The translations under genes were made by a program, and so were the position numbers. From the NCBI GenBank assembly GCA_029532415.1, contig JAQOTA010000006.1, positions 1 to 64,000 of the forward strand: a stretch of 64,000 bases of DNA, written 5' to 3'. A model generated the notes under the pieces. The model worked only from the letters and a program-made list of their open reading frames with translations. It was not told where the DNA came from and did no database searches. Source of the stretch: Marasmius tenuissimus. Lineage: Eukaryota > Basidiomycota > Agaricomycetes > Agaricales > Marasmiaceae. Positions 34,617 through 47,571 of this stretch are shown here, piece after piece (within the stretch, counting starts at the first letter, position 1; each line of letters starts with the position of its first letter).

Positions 34617-35004
34617 CCGTGTATCGTGTTTTGTACTCGTAAATGTCATTCTTTTACGGGCGTAAAACAAAACCATTTGGACGCACAAACACTTTCCATC
34701 AACAGTCGTAATACGTCATAGTTTACCGTCGTAAAAGTAAACTTTTTACGATCACTTTTACTCACGTAATTGATGGATGTTTTCCGGCCCGTACAAGCAC
34801 GTGTTACCCTCGTAAAAGAAAACTTTTTACGGAAAACTTTTACGATTGGTTTTGCGGTCGTAAACGAAAGTAAACTCAGAATCACTTTTACGGTCGTAAA
34901 CTGCCTGGTTTTACAACTGCAAAAGTGAGTCGTAAATCCTTATCTTTTACGATCCCCTTTTGCGTTTACAATTACGCTCGCAAAAGTCCAGCGCGCCTGT
35001 CGTG
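34617..35004 (-). repeat. Right terminal inverted repeat
   Basis: This is the inverted partner of 17998-18385, with the same subterminal TTTACG/CGTAAA motif array. It ends in CCTGTCGTG at 35004, after which the flank is unrelated to the left flank apart from the CGT triplet. Confidence 0.85.
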
Positions 35005-35007
35005 CGT
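35005..35007. repeat. Putative 3-bp target-site duplication (right)
   Basis: CGT directly follows the right terminus and matches the left flanking triplet. Confidence 0.35.
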
Positions 35008-35413
35008 GGCATATGGTGGCAATGCCTAAAGTCGAGATAGCACTCCCAACTTTAGATTCTCAATTCGTCCGGACTAAGTAAATTGTCCTTGATTTTTGGT
35101 TGGTGGCATATCTACGAAATGCCATGAGCGTCTGTTCAACGCCAACGAAAAGCACTTACCTTACCGGTGACAACTAACTCGGCGAAATATTGATGGTTGA
35201 GCTTTGGTTGAGATTGTGGGCGTCCATTGTCATGGAGGTCAGTGACGTAAGATTATCATCATCAGCCGCCATTGTCACGCATCACAAATTTCCTGATGGT
35301 TTCTGATCGGTCACAGTCACGGTGCGCGACTTGCGACATGCGTACAACTCATGTCACTTCTCTTCTGTTTTTAGAGGGCTGGTAATCTACTCTTTCGATC
35401 TCTGTCAAGTATC
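35008..35413. other. Promoter region of F-box gene 1
   Basis: No gene is seen. It lies between the right end of the mobile block and the F-box start. Confidence 0.35.
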
Positions 35414-37996
35414 ATGTCGCAATCTACGAGCTCACGGCCTCGCCGCTCGACAAGAACAAGGAGACGGGTAAATTATTGCAATTTTGGCGACGCTGAAGCA
35501 CTAAGCGACGACGGAGACTTCAATGAGACTCAGGCAAGGCCGAAGAGAAGGAGAAAAAGCGGGGAGCAGTCTAACAACTATGAGGCTGGGAAGAGTCATT
35601 CGATGCCGAGAAGACTCAGGGGATTGCTGGAGCGCATGACGGAATTCCCTCTCGACGTCGTATTCCTTGTGAGTGGACTGAGCCCAAGGACGTATTCACT
35701 CTCCTCAACAGAACTGCCAGATTTTCGAATACCTCACCCCACAAGATCTTCTCAGTCTCGCGAGAACCAACAACGAGCTTCGAACCCTTCTGTTGTCGCG
35801 CTCGACAATTCTGGTTTGGAAAGCGGCAAGGTTGAATGTAGAAGACCTACCAGAGATTCCGGATGATATGTCGGAGCCTGCGTACGCTCATTTATGTTTC
35901 GACACACGATGTCATGTGTGTAGACCTTTGTCTTGATCATCTCCTTATCGCTCAGTTTCTTCCCCAGCATTGTGATAATAAGCGCTCCGCGGTCGAATTA
36001 CTGTGGCATAACCGAACAAGATCTTGTCGCGCTTGCCTTAATCAAAGGTTTACTTCTTCACTTTCCAATCAAGAAGGCTTCTTGATCTCCTCTTCAGCTA
36101 TGTTTTCGAACCTGTGAAAGTTTCGTATGAAACCGGTCGTCTCAAATTTGTACCACATGCAACCATGCAATCAGGTTTGTGGGATTTCCTAAGGCCTCGA
36201 GGTGATATCATTCGCGTCAAGGAACGTAGAGGTAAGTTGAGCTGCTCGTTCATGGCTTGTGTACTGAGGAACATTTCAGAATGCGTCTTTGTATGCTTAG
36301 CGAGCGTCCGGAAGCAGCTCACAGTCGAATGGAAGACAAGGAAAGGGGATCCCTCTTGGATATCCGCGACTATTTCTGAAGGAGCGGCCAGGGACCATGT
36401 GAGCCGATGTACACACCCCGAGATAATTGTATCTAACTCCTCCCACCAAACAGCACGCCCAAGAGATGGAAGCGTGGTGGGAGCTCAAATCGGAAGAACA
36501 TGAACTGGATCTTGAGGACAGGCGAGAAGCACGAGAGCATGCGTGAGTGCTGTGATCTTTGACGAACTTCCTCGACCTCACATTCATAACTCTGAAGGAT
36601 ATTACTTCGTCTCTCTGACATCGGATGGGGAGAAGAGATTGAGCACCAGAGAAGGCGGGATGGGGTCTCCTGCCTCGACGAATTCAAGATTGGGACCCAG
36701 GCCAAGGAACTCACTGAAAGGGGTAAGCTCTGAACAATCCATATCTTTTCCAGCACTGAGCCTGGTACGATCACCTACCGGTAGATTGGAATGATCTCAG
36801 ACCTAGACTTGAAGAAGCCTTACAAGGTGCAAAAGAGGCGCGACTGTTGGCCGAATTACTCGAAAGGTGGAAACGACGCTTCGTGATGTTCAAGGCCATC
36901 ATGAAAGGAAAGTTAGGCGAGCACCGGTTCAACACGGTGGGACCATCGGTTTTCGACCTTGCAAGGCTTCCGCGATTCCAGGAGAAACTATTACTTCCCA
37001 TCGACCACGAGCTCAAGGCTGGCGATTTCTCCGAACTCTTCGTTCAGTTGCCGCAGATACGCACTGACTGGATACAAGCTCGGGAAGCTGACCTTGTTGA
37101 TGTCCTGAAAATGGGCGGAGTTATTGATGCTACGACCGATCTCTTACGCTTCGCCACCACCATCTTTCGTTGCACACGCTGCGATTCCCCTTGCGTGTAT
37201 CCACGGCCCCTTATACACGAGTGTAGCAAGACCCGGGATATGACCGGCTACCGGTACCTTTTCTCGTCATTGAATTCCCCCTCGTTCGAGGATTTCTTGG
37301 GAGTGAGCTATGGCAGGGTTTGGGAATCCAGCTGTTTTGCTTACGACAAACAACTCTCGACGGCTGCTCAAGACATACTATCTATTCTTGGACTTCCTGC
37401 GAGCGCAACAGTGGAGGATGTAAGGAGTGTTGATGGTTGGCTCAAATACCATGATTCACTCGGTCGACGTGTCTTTTATCCAGTGATGCGAGCGGTGAGA
37501 ATGTTCTCAGTCAACCTCTCCTTGAGATTGATCCTGATAGGAATCCCTCAGATGTATGAGACATCCCTTCAGGCCAGACCCGGATGGGCGGTTGCAACGG
37601 AAGCGGAAGTTGCTGATGCTGAGCGAAATGCGCAATTAGAATGGCATTACGGCGCTTCTGAGTGTGTTCATTGTGGGGCAGTATTATGTGGTTGGTGGGA
37701 AACAAAAGGGCACTTGAGGGATGTGTATGTGGACTTTTTGGAACGATCCATGCCCCTGGGATGCTGACCATTGTTTCGATATCATTAACTGTAGACACGG
37801 TTTGCCTCTGCACACCTTGCATCGACTCCATATTATTCTGGAAGTTGACGCCCCTCTCACTCGTCTCCAGTATCGCCAATTCACTCGCGAACCCTCTTCT
37901 TTGGTGGAGGGCGATGCCTCTAGTTTGGATCAGCCCACGGAGCCGGAGTCGAAGCTCGGAAACGCCATTGGGCCAGGACTGACTGAATTCGAGTGA
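35414..37996 (+). CDS. F-box protein 1
   Basis: Ten exons keep phase for 693 residues: 35414-35668, 35721-35915, 35968-36047, 36098-36231, 36280-36398, 36454-36542, 36598-36722, 36785-37494, 37552-37724, 37795-37996. A basic nuclear-like N-terminus (RPRRSTRTRRR, KRRRK) is followed by the F-box at about 77-115: FPLDVVFLIFEYLTPQDLLS, LARTNNELRTLLLS, then VWKAARLNVEDLPEIPDDMS. A Cys/His pair module (CHHCDNKRSAVEL..RTRSCRACL) follows, as in many mushroom F-box proteins. A long helical part and two CxxC-type motifs (FRCTRCDSPCVYP; CVHCGAVL) lie behind. F-box proteins select substrates for SCF ubiquitin ligases. The target is unknown. A tandem paralogue lies 600 bp downstream. Confidence 0.82.
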
Positions 37997-38598
37997 TCGC
38001 TCGAGCCTCGTGTCGGGATACCGGCATCGTAATCAGACCCTGGGCCTGCATCCTTGGTTTCTGAATTATGCGTAGTATATGTATACCACTTTCTTCGAGC
38101 TCCAGAGGGTGCTGGAAATATTTACTTTTTCGCCACCCCATTTACTTTCTTGAAATTAACTCCCTATCGGGTTCACAAAACATTCTGGCAGCTGCGATAT
38201 ACTCTCTTTGCATCTACTACCACCACCTTCTCTACTATCTGTCTCGGAGTAACACCCGATACACGTATAAGTACCAATATTTTTCGTACGGAACATCAGA
38301 CGCATCCGACCTTCAGCCTCGAGAGAGCAACGAGGAGAGTGTCGGGTGGCACATAGAAGTCTGAACTCTGAACCTGAAACAGCTGACCAGCTGAAACGCG
38401 CGGAATTGGCGGGAGGAGTCACCATCGGGTCACGATGTCACGGTACTGTCGGGTACCTGTGGTCACATCGTCACAACGCGGATGCGGACCGCGATCTACA
38501 AGTAAAGGGACTTTCGCCAGTCACCTCCATCAGCTGTCTCAGGACGTTCTACTCAATTGACTTCTTCCTATCGACTCTTTGTACACCGTCTGACTAGC
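37997..38598. other. Intergenic stretch between the F-box genes
   Basis: No gene or RNA feature is seen. It should hold the promoter of F-box gene 2. Confidence 0.35.
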
Positions 38599-41203
38599 AT
38601 GTCGGAGTGCTCGGGATCCACGAGCACACAGCCTCGTCGCTCGACAAGAACAAGGAAGCGGACGACTTACTGCGATTCTGAAGAGCATGAACTACAGAGT
38701 AACGACGACAGCTCGAAGGAACGGAGGCCCAAGAGGAGGAGAAAGACCGAGAAACAATACAAACCTTCAGTCTCAGTTCCAGCCTCCGAGATCGACCAGA
38801 GCAAGCCGACGACAAGAAGAGTCAGGGGATTACTGCAGCGCCTGAAGGAGTTCCCCCTCGACGTCATATTCATCGTGAGTCTTCTCAGGGCAAGCACATC
38901 GTTGACAATACCTAAAAAAAAATCTCCCAGATCTTCGAATACCTCACGCCACAGGATCTCCTCAGTCTCGCGAGAACCAGCAAAGATCTTCGAAATCTTT
39001 TACTGTCGCGCTCGACCATCTCAGTTTGGAAAGCAGCAAGATCGAATGTGGAGGACCTTCCGGATATCCCAGACGACATGTCGGAACCTGCCTACGCTCA
39101 TCTCTGTTTCGATGCGCGGTGCCATGTGAGTGGATTATAAGCCTTGATTGACGTTCACTTTCTCACCAATGCCTTGCTAGCACTGCGATAGTAAGCATCC
39201 CGCTGTCAATGTGTTTTGGTACAATCGAACGAGAGCTTGTCATGCCTGCGTCGATGATCCCTTCAAGTGAATTTCACCTCGTACATTCAATCTGAATCTG
39301 TCTCACCATATCTCCAGCTATTTCGTCGAACCGGTACTTCCAACCTATTACTCTATTAATGAACGAGGGTTCGTGCCACGCAACGACCTATTACGAGATC
39401 TATGGACTATTTTGCGACCCCGCGGCGATGTCATCCTTGGAAAACAGCGCAGAGGTGACTCAATTTTCCACTCAGGTTTACTCGTATAATGACTGTCTCA
39501 GGTTACTTCTTTGTTTGTTCGGCGAACATCTACCAGCAACTTTCCGATGGTTGGAAGGCGAATGAACACGACCCTTCATGGATAGCAGCCAGGACTGTCG
39601 AGGGAGATGTTAGAAAGAAGGCTAGTTTGGAGCGCAGTCCCAAATAGTATCCTCGATCTGACGTTCCTGCTTGCAGCATGCTGAAGAGATGGCGAATTGG
39701 TGGCAAAACAGGTCCAGGGAGCATCAATCAGAACTCGCAGTTAGGCGAAAGGCTCGGGAGGACGCGTCAGTACTATATCTCCTCGCGCTTCCCGTCTCAC
39801 GATTATACTGTATGCAGCATCTTGCAACGTCTCTCGGATATCGGATGGGCCGAAGAAATAGATGCTCAGAGGGAAAGGGACGATTTGTCTTGCCTCCACC
39901 AGTTCAGAATTGGAACGCAAGCAAAAAAACTGACCACGAAAGGTTCAATTTAGCCACACTCATGGTCTTCTACGCGTTCTGACCTAGTCATTTTCAAAGA
40001 TTGGAATGAACTCAGACCTAAACTCGAAAGCGCATTACAAGAAGCCAAGACGGCTCGTTTACGCAGGGAGCTACGTGAAAAGTGGAAGCAACGTTATTTG
40101 ACCTTCAAGGGTCTGTTGCAACATGAAGTTGATAAGCTACCCTTTAACACCGTCGGACCAAGCGTTTCCGACATTGCCGATCTTCCACAGTTCCGAGAAA
40201 AACTTCTTCTCCCTATCGACCATGAGCTCACAGAGGCCGACTTAACCGATCTCATTACTGAACTACCCCAGATGCGATCTCAATGGATTCAAGCTAGGGA
40301 GGAAGACCTCGTCAAGTTGCTCAAACACAAAGGCATTGCCTACACAACGTCTGACAAGCTGCATCACGCTACCACGATATTTTCCTGTAACCGCTGCTCC
40401 GCATTTTGCGTCTATCCCCGACCTCTCATGCACAAATGCACACGATATCGGAGCAACTGGGGCTACTTTCCAACCGTGCCAGACCCATCCTTCGACAACT
40501 TCTTAGAAGCTACCGGTGGCAGGGTTTGGAATGTGAACCACTTCTCCTATGACACGAGACAGTCGACACACGCTCAATCCATTCTTTCCGTTATCGGCCT
40601 CTCAGCCAGTGCAACTGTTGAGGATTTGAGGAACAGCGACGCTTGGGTTGAATGGTCAGTCTATACTAGCGGTAGGCGCTACCTTAACCCAGCTATGCGA
40701 GCGGTGAGGGTCCTTTATCAACCAACGTCTTTTGCGACCGACTGAACTTCTTCTAGATGTACACGAGCCAAAGCAACGATGGGTGGAAACTCGTTCCGCC
40801 TGAAGAGGCCGCCGGATTAGTTCGGGAATCGGGACATGGGGAACTTCCATACTTGGATAAGTCTAAGTGCAGTCACTGTGAGATGTTGTTCCACCACTCG
40901 AGCGAAATTATACAACATATGAAGGACGAGTAAGCTTTTGCCTGGTTCAACTTCTCGACGGGACTGTCGTTGACTGTGATCACACGCAGACACGATTTGG
41001 ACAAGTGCACTGCACAAGATCTCATCTTGCACGTTGACTCTAATCTTACTTACGGGCAACGTGGAACTGTGGTCCGCGAACGACTTCCTCCTCCTGCTAC
41101 TGCAGCGGAGGCTGGTGCTGAGTTTTGCAATGCTATTGCCAGTGACGATGTGCCTCCAACGGGGCACTCGAACGTTGGAACTGAACAAGAGCCTGCAGAA
41201 TGA
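38599..41203 (+). CDS. F-box protein 2, tandem paralogue
   Basis: The start ATG 38599 aligns with the paralogue (MSECSGSTSTQPRRSTRTRK). Exons 38599-38874, 38931-39125, 39181-39266, 39318-39454 and from 39502 onward follow the intron pattern of F-box 1. The F-box reads FPLDVIFIIFEYLTPQDLLS. The Cys/His module is CHHCDSKHPAVNV..RACHACV. The long C-terminal part starts about 40011 and includes PFNTVGPSVSDIADLPQFRE and CNRCSAFCVYPRPLMHKCTR. The last exon begins after CACGCAG near 40990 and ends at 41203. After VRKK (about 39615) phase is kept only if the intron begins with GC rather than GT. If that is wrong, this copy is frameshifted. It has the same likely SCF-adaptor role. Confidence 0.75.
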
Positions 41204-41483
41204 TACTGAGCATACTTGTTCGAGTAGTCCGAGATTCTATATCCTGTCGCATTTTCTTGTCTATTCTATTTCATGTTGTACATATCCACACTGTCGTAAG
41301 AACACGTTGTTATTGACCTTCACCAATGTTGGTTGAGTTAGTGTGTCAATGTCAAGCAACAAGCCTCGTCTTATATCACGGCCCTCGTGACCGCGTTGTT
41401 TAAGGTTCTTTACCTTTGACCACCATCACCAAAGTGGCACCACCTCTATTCGCCTTCAACTCTGCCACATCGTTCTACTTGTC

Positions 41484-43353
41484 ATGTCCTACAGAAACCT
41501 GGGTGTTATCGACATAAGTGACACTGATTCAGATAGCGAATCCCTTCCTCCATCAAGCCAAGTTGATTACCCACCGACCTCGAGCCAGCCGGCTTCTGAC
41601 ATCGAACTCATCGACATCAGCAGCGACGACGAGCAAGCCGAGGAAGACTGTCCCCAGGCTGCCAACTTGGGCTTCTCCTCACCCAGAGGAAGCTATGGAG
41701 ACCTGTCTGATGACGACTCTCTCCCAGACCTATCGGTCGCGCTCTCTCAATCTCAACCCAGCGGATCGGCACGGCCCACGAAACGCGACCGCACCAGCAG
41801 TTTTGGGAACTCGCAGTACTCGCTTACCGATGGCAGTCCCTCGAAGCGGTCTAGGACGAGTGTGAGTCATGGCGGGGTTCTTTGTCTTTTCTCGCTTTTC
41901 CTCATGTCTTTTCCTCTATAGGCGCGTTCTACTGGAAGCTCCAGTGCTAGTGGAGGTAGCGATGATGAGAGCGAGCCTCCTCTCACCCAAGAAGCTGGAC
42001 CATCAAAGCCCAAGAGGCACGGGCGCGTGTCATCTGAGGAGAAGGTGTGTGATATCTAGTCGTTTTTTCCCTTATCACTAAACGCTGTTATAGGCACGCC
42101 GTGCTCGAGAGAAGGAGGAAGAGAAGCAGAGGAAACAATACGAAAAGGAGCAGGAGAAACAGAGGAAGGAACGCGAGAAAGAGCAAAAGAAAGCCGAAAC
42201 CGAACGCGAGAAGGCGGAGAAGAAGGCTCAAAAACAGCAGGAACGGGATGAGAGGAAAGCTATACAAGCACAAGACAAGGCAGAAAACGCAGCCTTCAAG
42301 AAAGCCAATACTCTCAAACGTGACAAGAAAGCCATTCTTCCTTGCATGCAAGTCCTCTTCTCTGATGCGCTCACACGCAAACACTCTGAACTCAGCCAAC
42401 TCGTCACCTCTGCGCTACGGGAAAGGAACCCCGAAGCCAAACGCATCATTAGTGATGCATCTCCGTTCCAGAATTACAAGACCATTCGCTGGAGGAAGCA
42501 TCACACCGAGAAATTCAATCCCAAGGATCGCCAGTGGGACGTCTGTGAAGAATACGACGCATTCGAACGGACGGCGCTACTCTGGATAGATGGCGCAGAT
42601 CTTGTAAAGGATCTCGGGAACCTCAAGACCATCGTACAAGAGTTTCGGTCGCACTATGACCTCACCGGCTGCGACGACCAAACGTTCATCTTGTTCCACG
42701 GGGTCGAAAGACACCCAGGCCTCAACCATGATGAGGTCGACAAGGTTTTGGCAGAGTTACAGATGACCATGCACACGCATCATATCTTCTGTAACAAACT
42801 GGAGGACACTGCAACGCGGCTTTACAACTTGACCGCCGATCTTGGTACGCGTTCTTCTTCTTTACACCCTGAGACTTGGAGCCAAATGATCGACCCTGTT
42901 CTTTTTCTTTCTTTGATAGCCATGAAACCCCACAAGTTGTATATTCCCGCCGTCTCCCCTAATCTGGCACTGTACTAACTTTTTTGATTCTCCAGGATGA
43001 TCGAAAGATCACACCTGCCGTTCTGTGCCGACATCCATATCCAAACGAAAAAGGATCCTGCAGAAATATGGTTGCAGATGCTGATACAGATTCCCCGCCT
43101 CACCGAGGACAACGCGCTCGGAATTGTAGAGGACTACCCATGCTTCTGCTCTTTGATGGAAGCGTACGAGAAAGCAGAGAGGGAGGGGAGGGGAGGGGAA
43201 GATTTGCTTATCGATTGTAAGAAGAGAAGGACGAAGGCGGGCACTGTGGCAAAGAACGATAGACTCGGTCAAGCCCTCTCGAGAAGAGTGCATACGGTCT
43301 TTTGGGGACAAGATCCGTTGGAGTTGGTGGATAAGGAGCACAAGGAGAAATGA
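41484..43353 (+). CDS. EME1: EME1/Mms4, non-catalytic subunit of the Mus81 crossover-junction endonuclease
   Basis: Five exons keep phase for 541 residues: 41484-41861, 41922-42044, 42094-42844, 42920-42935, 42996-43353. The N-terminal 165 residues are acidic and Ser-rich with SIM-like hydrophobic-acidic patches (GVIDISDTDSD; IELIDISSDDE). A highly charged Lys/Glu helix follows (about 168-230). The C-terminal half is the ERCC4-type nuclease-like domain, with WIDGADLVKDL, then LPFCADIHIQTKKDPAEIWL, QMLIQIPRLTEDNALGI and a helix-hairpin-helix-like end (LSRRVHTVFWGQDPLELV). With Mus81 it cuts branched recombination and stalled-fork structures in the nucleus. A 16-nt exon is needed to join the domain and fits phase exactly. 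No break is seen. Confidence 0.82.
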
Positions 43354-43703
43354 GGCATCCTCACGTCATGTATGTGTGTATCAATTCTGCTCATGCCGAA
43401 CGTCTCACTGATTACAATTTTTTCGAACATAGGGTCAACAAGGTCTCTTTGAGCTTTGAGCCTCTCGGCGCTAGAGAAGGACTCACGACCATGGTGTCGG
43501 TCGGTTGTACTGTAGGGCATTAGCGTGGCGTGTGAAGGTGACTCAAGTTGTGACGCCACTCATGCGCATCGACTTCATCACCCATACTGTCACTCCCTTT
43601 GGACTACTGTATAGAACGGAAGGTATTTTAGCCTGGCTTTGATATAAAGAGTGTGGATCCGCCAAACTTTCAATCTCCCGAGACTGCCAAACGTGCACCA
43701 CAT
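43354..43703. other. Intergenic stretch after EME1
   Basis: It holds the EME1 3' region and the BTB-gene promoter. No other feature is seen. Confidence 0.3.
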
Positions 43704-45119
43704 ATGAACCTGACCATGGCTCGCGAAGCGCTATCTCACTCTGTGCCTAGCGACGAGTTTACTGTGCGTCTAACGTTCCGCCATTCTTTGCTCACTATCT
43801 CGTCTGATGCAAACGATCATTGGCACACCCCGTAGTCGTTACTAAACGGGACATCCGTCTCCGTTTCAGATACTTTCGGCCCAGCGAATAGTGGTGCAGC
43901 AGCAGGGACCACCGCTCGACCCGCCGCCGACATGATCTTACTCCCAAACGACTCTGTCGTCTTCTACGTAGACGAATCTACACTCCTCTCCGCCTCTGAC
44001 AACTCCTTCGACCACATGCTCCCCCTCACAACCAGGGAAAAGTCCCAACGGACTCTCCACCTCCCAAACTTCTCATCTACCGAACTCGAAATCGTATTAC
44101 TCGCCATCTACAACCATTCCAATCCATCCCCATCTCCATCTCCCCATATCGACATCCAAACCATAATAAATTCCATCGACAAATTCATCGTATTCGGGAT
44201 CGACCCGAAAACGTGCCTCACACCCAAATCCCCCTTATTCCAGTTCCTCCTCACGCAGTCCCATACCCATCCACTCCATGTGTACGCTCTAGCGGCGTAC
44301 CACGGTATCGAAGACTTGGCTATCGCTGTGTCGAGTCAAACTCTATCTCTAGATATCTCAGATATCTCAGAGGATCTCGCGCGGAGGATGGGGTCGAGGT
44401 ATTTGATGAGGCTTTTCAGACTCCATCTCGAACGGGTGGACGTGTTGCAGAGGCTTTTAGCTACTCGACCGGGCTCTGAATCGCCGCACGAGTCGTGCGA
44501 TCAGAGGGCTCTGTTGCACAATTGGACGTTGGGTGTAGCGACGTTGATGTATCTGGTAAAGGCGGGTGGGTGGTCTTTTTTTATTCTCCTCTCCTTTTTT
44601 TTCGTTTTTGTTTCTCGTTGTTCTGCTGGCTCTGACGTTTCCCTCCCCCCCTTCCTCCCCAACTTGACATGGTAAGATACAACGACAGATGTTATTAAAC
44701 AAACTATGGAGGCTTCTACAGCCGACGTCTCGTGTCCGGAATGCCTGAAAATTCGGGACGATCGACTCGATACGATCCTTCGTGAATGGGTATCAGCTAG
44801 GGTGGGTGTAGTCTCGTTCAAATACGATTCAGCATTGAAAAAGGATACCCCTCATAGAGCACGATTTGATCAAATCGTATGTACCAGATTTTTACAGCCA
44901 AACCATATCGCTACCCACAGCCCGAGCAATCTCACGTATAGTTCCTTCCTGACAGTGAATGTCGATACAAGCAAACCTCTCCACCAACATCGCACATTCG
45001 AAATATTGTACCACCACCGTCGTCCTACTGTGCATTGTAATCTAATTTATATCAAAAAAGCAAGAATGAATTCTTCGTATTCGGTATCGACCCTAAAACA
45101 TGCCCTCAGACCGTCCTGA
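43704..45119 (+). CDS. BTB/POZ-like domain protein
   Basis: The solid part runs from ATG 43933 (MILLPNDSVVFYVDESTLLS) through SDNSFDHMLPL, a linker, FGIDPKTCLTPKSPLFQFLL, HPLHVYALAAYHGIEDLA and RRMGSRYLMRLFRLHLER to about 44561. An intron to about 44674 is followed by TTDVIKQTMEAS and CPECLKIRDDRLDTILREW. This order resembles a large mushroom family with a BTB-like fold; members are mostly uncharacterised, and BTB proteins often serve Cul3 ligases. A first exon at 43704 (MNLTMAREALSHSVPSDEF) is likely but its donor is poor. The C-terminus after VSARVG is uncertain because the downstream sequence is low in coding character, so the true stop may be before 45119. Confidence 0.6.
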
Positions 45120-45606
45120 CAGCGAAATGATATCGTTACGAGCAAAACCCCCTCACATCATCGCAAAATTCGTACCACCGTCGTCCTACAAGCATCGTAC
45201 AGTCATCTATACCACCATTCGGGACGGTGCAAATATTTTTGACAAGTACTATTGTATGGTACAATCTTCCACCCTTTCCGTCGTTATTTCTTGAGTTGGT
45301 GTTGGTGTTCAGCACCCCTCGTGACGAGTAACGTGTTCTCCCAAGCCCTCATCGTTTCGCCCTTTATTGCACAAAATTCTCCCTCCGTTTGTCCTATAAA
45401 TCCCTGCAGCCGTGAGAGGAGACTACTCTAAAAGCTTACTATGGTATCGAAGACTGTGCAAAGCAACCTTCCCCCACCCCACCTCACCCACACGAATCGT
45501 CACTCATAAAAGTAATTTTATAACACCATCGTCCAAGAAATCAAATTACAAGTACTGTACATTGCATTTCACAGTCGTAATTCTACAAAGGAAAGAAGGG
45601 AAGAAA
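45120..45606. other. AT-rich stretch between convergent genes
   Basis: It contains loose repeats of a GTACCACC(G/A)TCGTCCTA-type segment (about 45012, 45172). No gene is seen. Confidence 0.35.
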
Positions 45607-46861
<1,255 letters not shown>

Positions 46862-46922
46862 TGTGTTGGGAAAAAAAAGAAAGAAAGGGAGGAAGATGAG
46901 GGGAGAAAAAGAGCAGATAGTG

Positions 46923-46946
46923 GTGGTCCTTTTATAAAAGGACCAC
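46923..46946 (-). promoter_or_regulatory. 24-bp perfect palindrome enclosing a TATA box upstream of the penta-EF-hand gene
   Basis: TTTTATAAAA is flanked by GTGGTCC on the left and GGACCAC on the right, making a perfect palindrome. It lies about 60-85 bp before the start codon at 46861, the right place for a TATA element on the minus strand. The symmetrical arms could be a dimeric factor site. Confidence 0.5.
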
Positions 46947-47571
46947 TGATCGATGACGCGAGCGGCGATTGGGCCTTGTCTTAGACCGCCGGTACCGCCA
47001 CAAATTCAAAACATAGCCATGAGCTCGGCAAAGGAACACTGCTCAAAGCTGGCGTGCACACGACAGTGCCCTCAGCTGCGGACGAGCATAGATATTTTAC
47101 AGTCGATCCGGGAAACCTTGTCATGTCCCATTTTTTGTTGTGAACTTTTCGCTGGACAAAGATCAAGGTACGCGTGTATCCCCGACACAGGATAATTCAG
47201 AACTGTAGGTTGCCAAGGGCGTAAAGAGCCAGGTAGGACTCCGCCCAGCCTGTTCAACCTCATCCGATGGTGAAAAACTCTTGGTGGTTTGGAATTTTTG
47301 TATTCCTCTACGTCGGGTATGCTCGCTAATCCTCGCGTACCTTAGTTATGTCTAACTGAAAGTTCACAACGAAAAAACGGACACGACAAGGTTTTCCGGA
47401 TCCCCTGTAAGCGTTTATCCACACTGTTTTTGTGAGATGTATTAGATCATCGTGTTCAAACGGATGGTCAGTACATGAGCTACTTTTTTACGATGACAGC
47501 AAGAAAAGAAGAGGACAGATATACAACAGATCAAAAGTGTAAAAGAATAAAATCAACATCAACATCGACAA
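46947..47571. other. Region between the penta-EF-hand and fibrillarin genes
   Basis: It holds the remaining promoter of the penta-EF-hand gene and the 3' region of fibrillarin. No further gene is seen. Confidence 0.35.

Larger units (their letters stand above)
17998..35004. mobile_element. About 17-kb terminal-inverted-repeat block with mirrored gene arms
   Basis: Both ends read CACGACAGGCGCGCTGGAC going inward. The terminal repeats pair position by position with a constant coordinate sum (53002) for 388 bp, so they contain no indels. The flanking triplet CGT (17995-17997 and 35005-35007) could be a 3-bp target duplication. CACTA/EnSpm (CMC) elements make 3-bp duplications, have CAC.. ends and carry subterminal repeats, so the ends resemble that group. 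Inside, arms at about 18840-23900 and 29450-34430 mirror each other at lower identity (about 89% in the T5orf172 protein). The centre (24160-29200) holds direct repeats. No transposase is recognised. Alternatives are an inverted duplication of a host segment later captured, or two copies inserted head to head. Confidence 0.65.

Noticed and set aside
17998..35004. Starship-type or Crypton-type element
   Set aside because: No tyrosine-recombinase gene or DUF3435-like captain is recognisable, and the long terminal inverted repeats do not fit.
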